A DNA stretch of 64,000 nt from G965218495 sp965262785 (GCA_965262785.1 OZ253559.1:2976001-3040000); one strand, 5' to 3'; shown: positions 54,866-64,000, numbered from the stretch's first letter. Notes: generated from the letters alone by a model not told the origin. Made by a program: numbers and translations.

Positions 54866-57337
54866 CTAGTGGCGCCTTTGCCAGGCCCTAGCACCAAGGC
54901 CGATTATCGACAGGTAGACCAGCAGTGTCGACACAAGACTGATCCAGTTACCGACCGTGTAGCTTTTCGGGTCATATCGCAGCACCACCTGATGTGTCCC
55001 GGCAGGCACAGTCACGGCGCGTAGCAAGTAGTTCGCGCGGTGAATGGGCGTGCTTTCGCCGCCAATGGTGGCGTGCCATCCAGCAGGGTAGTACACGTCG
55101 CTAATCAGGAGCAGGCGCGGCCTGTCGGTTTGAACCGTGAAGGCCATCTCCCGCGGTCCGTACCGATCCATCGTAACGCTGGCGACACTACTGGAGTCGA
55201 TTGGCTCTATGGCACTGGCCAGTGATGCGTCAAGGATGGCCGACACATGAGGGTCGAATGCAGGGTCTTGCAAGCGGGCCCATGTCTCGCCGGGATCGCT
55301 GATCACCTCGACTTCACCAATCAGCAGCGCGCGCGGGAGCGGATCAGGGTTTTCCAGTACCGAGAACTGGCTGCCGCGAAACACCGGCAGCGTTCCAGGG
55401 ATGCTTCTCTGGGCAATAACGTACCGGGCATTCATCATGTCCAGTGCGTTTTCGTTGGGGTATCCTGTCCCTGAGTCAAAAAGGATGTTTTCCAGGAAAT
55501 CCTGATACAAGCGCAGCTTAGCGCCACTGTACCCCCCCAGAGACTCGTGGTGAAAGGACGGACGGGCGTTCCTAGTCTGGTCGGCAGTCTCCAACGACAG
55601 CACCCGAAAATGGCCGACCCCTCCCGCCTCGGCTTTCTTCTGGAGAATGTACTGGTCGACATCGATCGTCTGCACGCGCGTTGCCGGGTCGCGTCGCACG
55701 CTCAGGTGATCCTCGTTGAAATATCGCCGTGCGACGCCTCCAAGGTCTATGGCTACAAGCGCAATCAGGAACAGCTGCAAGAGCCAGCCGGGCATTGTGC
55801 GACGACGGTACAGCACCAGGCCACCTGTTGCCAGGAGAAGAAACAGAATCGTACGCACAGCATCGCGCGCAAAAGCCTCCTCGCGCGGCTCTATCAGCCG
55901 TGTTTCAAGAGTCTGGTTGGTCGCCCGCACCACTTCCGGGTTGTTCAGCGGCCGCTGCGCCTGCTGCGCGATCAAGGCCTGGTACCGCTCGCGTTCGCCC
56001 GGGCGCTCATAGTCAAAGAATGAACCCTTGCCCGCATAGAGCAGCAGCGTAAAGCCCAGCACGATGCCAGCAGCTGTGTAGACAGCCTTTGACTTGCTCT
56101 TTTCCTCAGCAGACGACCCTTCGGTGCGCGTGACATACCCGAGCCCCAGTGCCGCCAATATCGCGAGGGTCAGCGCTACGGCTATGAGCCACGTTTCAGG
56201 CACTCGAAACGCATCAAACAGAGGGAAGTAATTGAACATGAGCCTGTTCAGCAGCTCAAGATGGCTTCCCAGCGCAAAAAGCGTCATCAGCAGCGCGGCA
56301 ACGCCTAACGCTCTGGCCATACGGGTTCGCAGGCGCCAGACGGCCAGAATTGAGAGCAGCAGCACGATGCCACCCACGTAGTGCGGTCCGCTGGTAAAGG
56401 TCTTGGGCCCCCAGTACAGCGCGCCGCCGCCAAAGGCGTCGGCTATCAGGAACGTGAGCAGCTCGGCTCGCCCTTGGCTCCATGCCATCGCGTAGTCCCA
56501 GCTCAGCGCCCCTGCTCCACCTCCACTAGCCATGCCACGGATGGTGTAGGCCTTGTATTCATACATGGGCCAGTACGCCTGTGTCACCATCAGGACGCCT
56601 AAGGCTACACCCGCCAGCAGCCACAGCGTTGAGCGAGCAAACTGTTTCGTGGTAGCGTTCCTGACGGCCCCCACCAGTTCGGCAATCCACCAAACAAGGC
56701 CTATCATGCCGACGTAGTACGGTATCTGGATATGGCCTGCGCGCATGCTGACGGCCACTGCGACGGCAAACAGGAGGCTTGCCAGAACGCCTGGGCGGCG
56801 CAGCGTGTGCACAAATGCCAACAGCAGCCACGGAGCGTAGGCCAGAGCGATGTACTTCGTATTGTGACCTGCAACAAGGATGATCGGCAGGTACGTTGTT
56901 AGGCTGTACGCACACGCCGCAAACAAGCCCAGCAGATTGTCCTTGGTCAAATACCAAACCAGTGCGTAGGCCCCGAGCAGCAGGACGAGCACATGGGACA
57001 AGGGCCAGGTCAGCAAACGCAGCCAACCAACCAGGCGGTCCACCTGAAAGACAGTGCTATGGGGCGAGATGACCAGCCCCGGCATTCCGCCGAAGACGTT
57101 GGTAGCCCATAAAGGCTCTTCGCCAGTTTCCTGGCGATGCTCGAGCATGGATTCTGCCGCGGCGCGCCACTGCACCGTATCGCTCCCCACGAGATACCGA
57201 CCGGAAAAGAGTGTCGGCCAGCAGAAGTACAACGCAATAACAGCCAACGCGGCCAGGCACACCAGGTGCTGCTGTGACTGCGAAAGCGAGCTCCACCAGG
57301 ACGACTTCGGCGCCGAACGCGCCTTTCTTCTCGCCAT
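54866..57337 (-). CDS. YfhO-family integral membrane protein
   Basis: An 823-residue membrane protein with about a dozen hydrophobic helices. The N-terminus includes FSGRYLVGSDTVQWRAAAE. A C-terminal extracytoplasmic beta-rich domain contains MNARYVIAQRS, HMDRYGPREMAF-like text, YYPAGWHATIGGESTPI and VVLRYDPKSYTVG, which is the YfhO signature. Family members resemble GT-C glycosyltransferases; in Bacillus YfhO is tied to lipoteichoic-acid glycosylation. It starts three bases after the gatC stop, so it is probably co-transcribed. Substrate unknown. Confidence 0.88.
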   Translation of the reverse strand: MARRKARSAPKSSWWSSLSQSQQHLVCLAALAVIALYFCWPTLFSGRYLVGSDTVQWRAAAESMLEHRQETGEEPLWATNVFGGMPGLVISPHSTVFQVDRLVGWLRLLTWPLSHVLVLLLGAYALVWYLTKDNLLGLFAACAYSLTTYLPIILVAGHNTKYIALAYAPWLLLAFVHTLRRPGVLASLLFAVAVAVSMRAGHIQIPYYVGMIGLVWWIAELVGAVRNATTKQFARSTLWLLAGVALGVLMVTQAYWPMYEYKAYTIRGMASGGGAGALSWDYAMAWSQGRAELLTFLIADAFGGGALYWGPKTFTSGPHYVGGIVLLLSILAVWRLRTRMARALGVAALLMTLFALGSHLELLNRLMFNYFPLFDAFRVPETWLIAVALTLAILAALGLGYVTRTEGSSAEEKSKSKAVYTAAGIVLGFTLLLYAGKGSFFDYERPGERERYQALIAQQAQRPLNNPEVVRATNQTLETRLIEPREEAFARDAVRTILFLLLATGGLVLYRRRTMPGWLLQLFLIALVAIDLGGVARRYFNEDHLSVRRDPATRVQTIDVDQYILQKKAEAGGVGHFRVLSLETADQTRNARPSFHHESLGGYSGAKLRLYQDFLENILFDSGTGYPNENALDMMNARYVIAQRSIPGTLPVFRGSQFSVLENPDPLPRALLIGEVEVISDPGETWARLQDPAFDPHVSAILDASLASAIEPIDSSSVASVTMDRYGPREMAFTVQTDRPRLLLISDVYYPAGWHATIGGESTPIHRANYLLRAVTVPAGTHQVVLRYDPKSYTVGNWISLVSTLLVYLSIIGLGARAWQRRH

Positions 57338-57340
57338 GGG

Positions 57341-57628
57341 CTATCCGATCACCTTTGGCACTCTGAAGTAGTCACCACCGGTGTCCGGCGCGTTAAGAAG
57401 CGCTTCTTCTACTCCGATGGTTGGATCAACGGCATCATCACGCATGACTCCCTGGAGGTTTAACACGTGGGTCATCGGCTCTACACCGGCAGTGTCAAGT
57501 TCATTAAGCGTCTCCATGTATCCTAGGATCGCACTCATCTCTTTGGCCAGAATCTCTTCCTCCTCTGGTGCAAACTCGAGCTTCGCCAGCGAAGCGATGT
57601 ATCGGACGTCTTCTATGGAAATGGCCAT
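57341..57628 (-). CDS. gatC: Asp/Glu-tRNA amidotransferase subunit C
   Basis: A 95-residue GatC, the small subunit stabilising GatA/GatB, which make Gln-tRNA(Gln) and Asn-tRNA(Asn) from mischarged tRNAs. Family pattern: DVRYIASLAKLEFAPEEEE, then MSAILGYMETLNELDTAGVEP and the C-terminal RDDAV...LLNAPDTGGDYFRVPKVI. GatA and GatB are not adjacent, which is common outside Firmicutes. Confidence 0.96.
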   Translation of the reverse strand: MAISIEDVRYIASLAKLEFAPEEEEILAKEMSAILGYMETLNELDTAGVEPMTHVLNLQGVMRDDAVDPTIGVEEALLNAPDTGGDYFRVPKVIG

Positions 57629-58201
57629 GGTGCGCAGATGTCAGCCTTTGCCTACCATGCTATTGTGTACCTGTTCCATGATTGCTGTTTCCACTGAACG
57701 GCGACGGACCCCGGCAGACGCATCGCATAGCATAGCCGTCGGTCCGTAACCGCATGCATGAGTGGACTTCGGCCAATCGAAGCCAGAAGTCCTCTGCGCG
57801 GAATGGGGCCGCGAAAAGGGCTTTCTCCAATGCCAACGGGTGAGGCCCGGATCCAGGTTGGTGTTATAGTAACCTACTCTCGGGTCTGCCGCAAGGAGGC
57901 TGGAATCCGCATAGTCCTGCACAAACGGAAGAGCTTAAGCCTGCCGCCGAGCAAACGCTGTCTTGCAGACTCGTCTTGGTGGGTCTAAGCCCGTTGTCCT
58001 GAATTGTTCAACTGCTCGTCACCACTACGGCCCAATTCAACCCGGAATCGCTCTTCACCGCCAGAATGAGACTTGGGCAGAGATGTGTTGCCCACCGTCC
58101 GAATGGATTGTGTTGCCCCGATTCGACTCGCAAATGGGTGCGCTGGATCAGGCAAGCTGACTTGTGCTACGTACCTGGCCGAATTTCTAATTGAAATCGG
58201 T
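57629..58201. other. Intergenic stretch, nothing assigned
   Basis: About 570 bases between gatC and hutF, both minus-strand. Frames are short, shifting and resemble no family I know. No tRNA cloverleaf or repeats seen. Possibly decayed sequence. Confidence 0.4.
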
Positions 58202-59563
58202 CTAGAGCTTTCGAAGCCGCTCCAGCACTGGCCGCACCGCGCCCACAATGGCCTCCCTTCGTACATGGCGCCCGCCACGCACGACATGGCGGCCAGCTGA
58301 CCAGACGTTCTTGATCACTGGTCCGCCCCCTGCGAATACCCACGCGTCCAGGATCGTGTCCCCGCTCAGGCCTCGCAGCTGCGCTCTGTTGCCGTCAAGT
58401 TCCAGAAGGTCCGCCCATGCACCTGCCTTAATGCATCCACCGGTACGGCCGGCAGCCAAGGCACCGCCCGAACAAACCCCGTCAAACAATGCGCGCCCGG
58501 GTGATGGATAGCGGACTGCAAGCGCAGCACGAGTGCGGTGATGAAGACGCTGCGAGTATTCCAGTGTCCGCAGCTCCTCCACAAGCGAAATCCTCACGTT
58601 GGAGTCAGAACCTATACCAAACCGACCACCCGCGCTCAGAAAGCGAACGCCATCAAAGATTCCGTCACCCAGATTGCTTTCGGTAATCGGGCACAGAGCA
58701 ACAACTGCGCCGGTTCGGGCAAGGGCAAGTGTTTCAACATTCTCCATCTGCGTACAGTGAACGAGACACCAACGCCTGTCCACCTCAAAGTTATCCAGCA
58801 CCCAAGTGACGGGACGCGCACCCAAGGCCGATTCGACCTCACTTACCTCAGCCTGCTGCTCCGCCAGGTGCATATGAAACGGAAGATCCGGTCTCAGCTC
58901 TACGGCCCACACCATTGAATCTGGGCTGACGGCACGCAGGGAATGGACCGCAACACCTATGACCGTATCGTCAGGCAGTCGCTTCATCTCCGCTTCAGTG
59001 GCGTCCAATAGTGCGCCATACTGGTCACGTGAGCAGCTGAACCGGTCCTGGCCAGCCGCCAAGGCGGCTCCATCGCATCCGCCGCGTTGATACAGGACTG
59101 GCAACATGGTGAGCCCTATTCCGGTGCGAGCGGCAGCTGATGCTATTCGCGAAGACATTTCCGCTAGGTTGTCGTAGGGTACGCCTCCCCTGCCATGGTG
59201 CAGGTAGTGGAATTCCGCCACACTCGAAAAGCCTGCCTCCAGCATTTCCATTTGGGCAAGGGCTGCAACCGCTTCGATGTCCGGGGGCGTGAGGCTATCC
59301 AAGAATTTGTACATGAGGCGACGCCAGCTCCAGAAGTCGTTGTGGGCTGCCATACCTCGCGACTCTGACAGCCCGGCCATTGCCCGTTGGAATGCATGGC
59401 TGTGGAGATTCGTGGGAGCCGGCAACAAGATGGAACATTGTTCGCCTTCCGAGGGCTGACCTGCCAGTACATTGGTGATTCTGCCGGACGCGTCGATCTC
59501 TACCGAAACCGCGCTCCTCCAGCCCTGCGGCGTGAGTGCCGTTGCTGCCCAAAGCTTGGTCAT
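58202..59563 (-). CDS. hutF: Formimidoylglutamate deiminase
   Basis: A 453-residue amidohydrolase converting N-formimino-glutamate to N-formyl-glutamate in the five-step histidine-degradation route. Metal-site motifs: APTNLHSHAFQRAMAGLSE (His-x-His), EFHYLHHGRGGVPY, HMHLAEQQAEV, and GIGSDSNVRISLVEELR with the late Asp. The ATG at 59563 begins MTKLWAATALTPQG; the open frame to 59680 adds unrelated residues. hutI and hutH lie 3 kb away on the other strand; a HutG-type deformylase is expected but not seen here. Confidence 0.93.
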   Translation of the reverse strand: MTKLWAATALTPQGWRSAVSVEIDASGRITNVLAGQPSEGEQCSILLPAPTNLHSHAFQRAMAGLSESRGMAAHNDFWSWRRLMYKFLDSLTPPDIEAVAALAQMEMLEAGFSSVAEFHYLHHGRGGVPYDNLAEMSSRIASAAARTGIGLTMLPVLYQRGGCDGAALAAGQDRFSCSRDQYGALLDATEAEMKRLPDDTVIGVAVHSLRAVSPDSMVWAVELRPDLPFHMHLAEQQAEVSEVESALGARPVTWVLDNFEVDRRWCLVHCTQMENVETLALARTGAVVALCPITESNLGDGIFDGVRFLSAGGRFGIGSDSNVRISLVEELRTLEYSQRLHHRTRAALAVRYPSPGRALFDGVCSGGALAAGRTGGCIKAGAWADLLELDGNRAQLRGLSGDTILDAWVFAGGGPVIKNVWSAGRHVVRGGRHVRREAIVGAVRPVLERLRKL

Positions 59564-60156
59564 TTGACTGCGGAATGGACTAAACTTGCTGCCACAAATA
59601 GTGATACTGATGATAAACTTGTATTGAAACCATTCAGCGGCATAGTTTTTCCCTGTTGAGCGGTATCTCATCGGGCGCACTCTGGTTGGGCGACTGAATT
59701 CTTCGAGCCAGCCTTGGCTGTCGGTGTGCGCCGACAGAGTCGTCTGTAAGTTCTGTCGTCATTTGGGCGCAGAAGGTACGCACGACGACGCCGGGTAGGC
59801 GGGCATCAGCGAGAAAGCCGCCCGCAGGTACAAGCGCGTCCGTCTTCCGTTCAGCGTCGTGCTCCGGGCAAGTTCTAGGACGGTTGGCAGCGTACGCTTC
59901 AGCAACGCATGTAATAACGGAGTGCCCATAAAGGCCCGCCCTAGGAAATTCCATTCCGTCAGAATCACGTACCCTGCGAGCACAGTCAGTCATCGTTTTG
60001 AGCACATGAATATTCCAGGCGTGACATTCCCAGGAATGCAGCCAGCGTGAACGTTTCCCACATCGGGACAACCCGGTCCGGCTACTACTTCGCGTGCCGG
60101 AGGCAGACGTTTCTTAGGGTGGGCGAACCGTGGCCAGTGATTGGGGTACACTTCAG
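59564..60156. other. Divergent intergenic region (hutF / ATPase)
   Basis: About 590 bases between divergent genes. No gene could be supported. A minus-strand frame at 59759-59983 has a protein-like composition but no family match known to me, and may be a remnant. Promoters for both genes are expected here. Confidence 0.4.
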
Positions 60157-61278
60157 ATGATGAAAAGCAGGCTTCATGCGATTACCCTAAAGGGATTCAA
60201 GACCATTCACGAACTGGATGAATTCACGCCTGGCCCTCTAACGGTACTCATTGGACCCAATGGCGCGGGCAAGTCCAACTTTATTTCCTTCTTCCGCATG
60301 ATGAGTTGGGCACTGGCAGACCCGGATCACCTCTCACTCTACGTAGGCCAGCAAGGCGGAGCCAGCAAGCTTCTGCATGACGGCCCGGACAAGACCCGTG
60401 AGATAGAATCCGTACTTACGATTCGCAATGATGCCGGCGAGAATCAGTACAAGTTTCGGCTTTTTTATGCGGCTGGAGATACTTTGATTTTCGCTGACGA
60501 GCGCTACCGATTCTCTCGTGCAGGCTCTGACGCCGTTGCGCCCTGGCGAGAAACGGGCGCCGGGCACCGCGCTCCTAAGCTGCTTGACGAAGCCCAGGGG
60601 GGAGATACAACTGCCCGTGTCATTTTGAGCATTCTACGGAGAATCATCTCATATCAATTTCACAACACCTCGTCCACAGCACGTATCCGCAGTAAGTGGA
60701 GTGTGCATGACAACCGGTGGCTTAAGGAAGACGCGGCAAACATCGCTCCGGTTCTAATTCGCCTAAAGGATGAAAACGGAGGTTACTACCAACGGATTGT
60801 AGACACGGTCCGCCTGATTCTGCCCTTCTTTTCCGATTTCGAGCTTGAGCCCGAAAACGGGTATCTGATGCTTGGTTGGCGTGAACGAGACAGCGACCAG
60901 GTGTTCGCTGCTTCGCAGGCATCGGACGGCATGCTGCGGATCATAGCCCTTGTCATGCTCCTTCTTCAGCCGGAAGACGACTTGCCGGACGTTCTGATTC
61001 TGGACGAGCCGGAGCTTGGCCTCCACCCCTATGCCATAAACGTGGTCGGCGGACTGATACGCGCCGCGTCCACCAAAGCCCAAGTCATCGTCGCCACTCA
61101 GTCCACGGCTTTCGTCGATTGCTTCGAGCCTGCCGACATAGTCGTGGTCGAACGTAGAGGCCGCAGGTCCATATTTCGACAGTTGGATACTGATGACCTA
61201 GGAAAATGGCTCGATGAATACTCGCTTTCTGAGTTGTGGGAAAAGAACGTAATCGGAGGACGGCCATCATGGCCGTAA
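60157..61278 (+). CDS. AAA/ABC-type ATPase of the OLD-like (AAA_21/AAA15) group
   Basis: A 373-residue SMC/ABC-like ATPase from the ATG at 60157 (open from a GTG at 60130). Walker A GPNGAGKSNFISFFRMMS (about residues 31-48) follows the typical N-terminus ITLKGFKTIHELDEF. Signature-like segment ASDGMLRIIALVML, Walker B VLILDEPELGLHP and switch region VIVATQSTAFVDCF. The central part is helical without a canonical long coiled coil. There is no C-terminal TOPRIM; instead the next gene, overlapping by ten bases, encodes a DUF4276 protein. This layout resembles split OLD or PARIS-type defence ATPases. The defence role is inferred. Confidence 0.9.
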   Translation: MMKSRLHAITLKGFKTIHELDEFTPGPLTVLIGPNGAGKSNFISFFRMMSWALADPDHLSLYVGQQGGASKLLHDGPDKTREIESVLTIRNDAGENQYKFRLFYAAGDTLIFADERYRFSRAGSDAVAPWRETGAGHRAPKLLDEAQGGDTTARVILSILRRIISYQFHNTSSTARIRSKWSVHDNRWLKEDAANIAPVLIRLKDENGGYYQRIVDTVRLILPFFSDFELEPENGYLMLGWRERDSDQVFAASQASDGMLRIIALVMLLLQPEDDLPDVLILDEPELGLHPYAINVVGGLIRAASTKAQVIVATQSTAFVDCFEPADIVVVERRGRRSIFRQLDTDDLGKWLDEYSLSELWEKNVIGGRPSWP

Positions 61279-61958
61279 GGCTACATTTTATCGTTGAAGG
61301 TCAGACTGAAGAAACCTTTGTCAAACAGACCCTGACCCCGTTTCTAGCGAAGTACAGTATCTGGGCGAAGGTTCGATGTGTGATGACAAGTCGTAGGCGC
61401 GGCGTCAAGTATCGCGGAGGCCTCACCACGTACCGGGTAGCGAAGAATGACATCAAAGCCTGGATGAATGACGACCAAAAACGCGACGCGCGCTTTACAA
61501 CCATGTTTGACTTGTACGGCCTACCGACAGATTTTCCCGACTACGAGCATGCAGTAAACACGCACGATCCATACGACCGCGTCAGAATTCTGGAGAATGC
61601 TCTGAGCCGTGATATTTCTGATTCCCGATTGATCCCCTATTTCCAGCTTCACGAATTCGAGGCGTTATTGTTCTGCGAACCTAAGATTCTCGGCTCACAG
61701 TTTCCTGATCGTGGCACCGAAATTCGGAGACTTATAGAGACGACCTCTGGCTTCGGTTCACCGGAACTCATCAATGATGGAAGCCAAACCGCCCCGTCAA
61801 AGCGTATTATCAAGGAGATACCAGAATATGAGGGACGGAAAGCATCTGTGGGTCCCATTGTGGCGAACAAGATCGGGCTGTCCATTCTGCAATCCAAATG
61901 CAAGCATTTTGGAGAGTGGCTAAGCAGGTTGGAGGCCCTTACTCAAATACTGCAATAA
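61269..61958 (+). CDS. DUF4276-family protein (putative TOPRIM-like effector)
   Basis: A 229-residue protein whose ATG at 61269 overlaps the ATPase stop, indicating coupled translation. Family marks: N-terminal LHFIVEGQTEETFVKQTL (acidic VEG-x-TE), TTMFDLYGLPTDFPDY with Asp, YFQLHEFEALLF, and the Lys-rich C-terminal region RIIKEIPEYEGRKASVGP. The E...D...E pattern recalls TOPRIM nuclease cores, and DUF4276 genes typically follow such ATPases. Likely the effector partner of the ATPase; nuclease activity is inferred and not proven. Confidence 0.85.
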   Translation: MAVRLHFIVEGQTEETFVKQTLTPFLAKYSIWAKVRCVMTSRRRGVKYRGGLTTYRVAKNDIKAWMNDDQKRDARFTTMFDLYGLPTDFPDYEHAVNTHDPYDRVRILENALSRDISDSRLIPYFQLHEFEALLFCEPKILGSQFPDRGTEIRRLIETTSGFGSPELINDGSQTAPSKRIIKEIPEYEGRKASVGPIVANKIGLSILQSKCKHFGEWLSRLEALTQILQ

Positions 61959-62574
61959 CCCAAAAAACTGTCATGGCCGCCCAAACTAGCTAAAAGGGCC
62001 TCGAACGCCCCATCTTCCCAGCATTTACACCCCCTTCGGTCCGCCGCAATTGGATGCAGTGGAAGAAGAGCGTGCCGAAGTTGTGTAGGCTTGGCTGGTG
62101 AAAAACGTCCCGCCGGACGAGGCCGGTTTGGCAGGCCCTTATGGACCGATGGGCCCCACCGACACATTTAACTCAGGCAATGCTCTACCTTTAATTCGTC
62201 GGAATTTTGTCCAAATGATTGGAGTATACTTCATTCCACAGCAAGACTACCCTGGGTCGACAGGGTCAGCAGAATAACGAATGCGTAGCCAGGGTGGATG
62301 AGCCTGACTGCAGGTCAGGTGCCGTTTCGGCTCTTGGCCCAGCACATGAGGGCAGAGACGGATCGCCTCTGCGCACCTGCCGAGCGTCCGCCCGGAGCGC
62401 AATGGTCTGGCATCATTTTCACGTGCAGTCTTTCCGTACTCTTCCAGGGCGTCTCTGCTGCGTACGCTCTTCACAGATCCTTCCTCGCAGTGAGGTCCGT
62501 ACCATGCGATTGATCCTTAGGCCGCCTCCTACAAGATTTGCTGACAAAAACCCAGAGCGGAGGCTTCCGATAGC
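61959..62574. other. Intergenic stretch; possible remnant of a group II intron reverse transcriptase
   Basis: About 620 bases between the DUF4276 gene and hutI. No intact gene. On the plus strand, 62036-62101 reads SVRRNWMQWKKSVPKLCRLGW before a stop. It resembles the maturase-region tail of group II intron proteins, but it is very short and followed by stops and frame changes. The hutI promoter should lie in the later part. Confidence 0.35.
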
Positions 62575-63786
62575 ATGGCGCTGAGAGTCTACTCGCATTG
62601 CAAGATTGCCACGATGGAGCGCGGCACAAATCCATACGGATTGATATCTGACGGTGCGCTGGCCTCAAGAGATGGGACGATCGAATGGATCGGAACAAGA
62701 ACCACCCTGCCCGCCGCTTACACGCATGAAGGACTGGTAGACCTGGGAGGCGCTACGGTAACTCCGGGGCTCATCGACTGCCATACTCACCTGGTGTTTG
62801 GTGGCAACCGGGCACACGAGTTCGAGCTGCGGCTGCAGGGCATGGACTACCAGCAGATTGCGCAGGCTGGAGGCGGAATCGTCTCGACCATGTACGCCAC
62901 ACGGAAGGCCACCGAGGACGAGTTGGTCAGGGCGGCACTCCCACGCCTGGATGCGCTAATTTCCGAAGGTGTGTGTGTGGTGGAAGTTAAATCGGGCTAC
63001 GGACTAAACATTGGCGATGAGCTGAAAATGCTAAGGGCGGCCCGCAGGTTGGCACAAGAGCGATCAGTGCGCATCGTCACATCGTGGTTGGCGGCTCATA
63101 CGGTTCCGCCGGAATTCAAAGGAAGGGCCGACGCCTATATTGATGAGGTTGCCGTGCGCGGCCTGGAGAGGGCTCATACAGAGGGACTCGTGGATGCCGT
63201 AGATGGCTTCTGCGAATCCATAGCGTTTTTTCCATCGCAGATTGCCCGCGTATTTGAAGCCGCTGACGCGCTTGGTCTCCCAAAGAGGCTGCACGCAGAG
63301 CAGCTTACCAACCTCGGCGGGGCCAAGCTGGCAGCATCCAGTCATGCGCTCTCGGCTGACCACCTGGAATATCTTGACAATGAGGGCATCAAAGCGATGG
63401 CCAAGTTTGGCACTGTTGCCGTCCTCCTTCCTGGAGCGTACTACACGCTGCGCCAAGCAAAGCCACCGCCTGTTGAGGCTCTGCGAGATGCCAGTGTCCC
63501 GATCGCTGTTGCAACGGACGGCAATCCCGGCTCTTCTCCCCTGTTTTCCTTGCTCCTGGCCATGAATATGGCGTGCACGTTGTTTCGGCTGACACCAGAA
63601 GAGGCGCTTGTCGGCACAACCGCTACGGCCGCGAAGGTCCTGGGCCTCGAGGAACAGTATGGGTCGCTGTCGGTCGGAAAGCGTGCCGACCTTGCCGTCT
63701 GGGACATCGAGCACCCGCACGAGCTGGCCTACCGGATAGGGCCTAACGTACTGAAGATGCGGGTCATTGGAGGTGAAACATGCTGA
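62575..63786 (+). CDS. hutI: Imidazolonepropionase
   Basis: A 403-residue amidohydrolase opening imidazolone-propionate to N-formimino-glutamate, upstream of HutF in histidine degradation. Motifs: TPGLIDCHTHLVFGGNRAHEFELR (metal His-x-His), VVEVKSGYGLNIGDELKML, and VAVATDGNPGSSPLFSLLLAMNM with the late Asp. Start ATG at 62575. Its end overlaps the hutH start by seven bases. Confidence 0.96.
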   Translation: MALRVYSHCKIATMERGTNPYGLISDGALASRDGTIEWIGTRTTLPAAYTHEGLVDLGGATVTPGLIDCHTHLVFGGNRAHEFELRLQGMDYQQIAQAGGGIVSTMYATRKATEDELVRAALPRLDALISEGVCVVEVKSGYGLNIGDELKMLRAARRLAQERSVRIVTSWLAAHTVPPEFKGRADAYIDEVAVRGLERAHTEGLVDAVDGFCESIAFFPSQIARVFEAADALGLPKRLHAEQLTNLGGAKLAASSHALSADHLEYLDNEGIKAMAKFGTVAVLLPGAYYTLRQAKPPPVEALRDASVPIAVATDGNPGSSPLFSLLLAMNMACTLFRLTPEEALVGTTATAAKVLGLEEQYGSLSVGKRADLAVWDIEHPHELAYRIGPNVLKMRVIGGETC

Positions 63787-64000
63787 TAAATCCCCAGCAC
63801 ATCACCCTTTCTGCGCTCGAATCAATCTATCGCGGGGCAGCTGCGGAACTGGTCCCGGGCTGCAGGGCCTTGGTAGAAAAGAGTGCCGATGTTGTTGCAC
63901 GTGCCGCTGCCGCGGCATTGCCAATCTATGGCATCAACACGGGGTTCGGAAAGCTGGCTTCCGTGCGCATCTCTCCTGACGATACCCAAGCTCTGCAGCG
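63780..64000 (+). CDS. hutH: Histidine ammonia-lyase, N-terminal part (runs off the right edge)
   Basis: An ATG at 63780, seven bases inside hutI and preceded by the strong ribosome site GGAGG, opens a frame to the window end (73 codons). Residues 48-60 read AALPIYGINTGFGKL, the conserved N-terminal HAL motif containing the catalytic Tyr. The MIO-forming Ala-Ser-Gly lies beyond the window. It deaminates histidine to urocanate; HutU would be the remaining step. Confidence 0.95.
   Translation, partial: MLINPQHITLSALESIYRGAAAELVPGCRALVEKSADVVARAAAAALPIYGINTGFGKLASVRISPDDTQALQ

Overview
The window looks like chromosomal DNA of a bacterium of the Fibrobacteres-Chlorobi-Bacteroidetes group, most likely Rhodothermota (Rhodothermales-like). 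The indications are several large secreted proteins with type IX secretion (T9SS) C-terminal sorting domains (YPNPFN-type), a PorV/PorQ-like outer-membrane protein, a TonB-dependent receptor with a carboxypeptidase-regulatory-like N-terminal domain, a menaquinone pathway and moderately high GC. This placement is inferred from gene content; no marker rRNA is present.

Layout. 1-197 is the 5' end of a methyltransferase gene leaving the window. 1102-4311 and 10818-14054 are two tandem paralogues of a ~1,070-residue BNR/sortilin-like propeller protein with T9SS tails. Between them lies an IS21-family element (4664-10581, 5-bp target duplication ACGTG, 23-bp end repeats). Its istA gene is split by a 3,302-bp serine-recombinase element (5639-8940) flanked by a 6-bp GATAAG direct repeat. 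Removing the inner element restores a 525-codon istA exactly. 14600-25747 is a minus-strand housekeeping stretch: two sodium-coupled transporters, pdxA, pepA, an NrnA-like DHH phosphoesterase, murF, ddl and a dihydroorotase gene. 26077-30625 (plus) holds a two-component pair and a fused 2-oxoacid dehydrogenase E1. 30678-41615 (minus) holds a trans-sulfuration-type PLP enzyme and then, read in transcription order from the high-coordinate end, a TonB receptor, a giant T9SS cargo protein, a PorV-like protein and a TPR protein.

42053-50098 (minus) is a compact menaquinone operon: an unknown membrane protein, then menF, menD, menB, menA, menC and menE, with 1-4 base overlaps at several junctions. 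menD carries a one-base frameshift near 46975. Upstream on the same strand are a YbbR-like protein and two bacterial-microcompartment (BMC) shell proteins. One is canonical; the other has a non-canonical pore loop and a C-terminal SAP/Rho-N-like tail. No cargo enzyme or vertex protein is visible nearby. Then come two GT4 glycosyltransferases, a YfhO-family membrane protein and gatC.

57629-64000 is a histidine-utilisation region: hutF on minus, hutI and the start of hutH on plus. Between them sits a two-gene AAA ATPase plus DUF4276 pair that looks like an OLD/PARIS-type defence module. The observations most worth follow-up are the orphan BMC shell pair, the ATPase-DUF4276 pair, the recombinase element lodged exactly beside the catalytic Glu codon of an IS21 transposase, and the menD frameshift.
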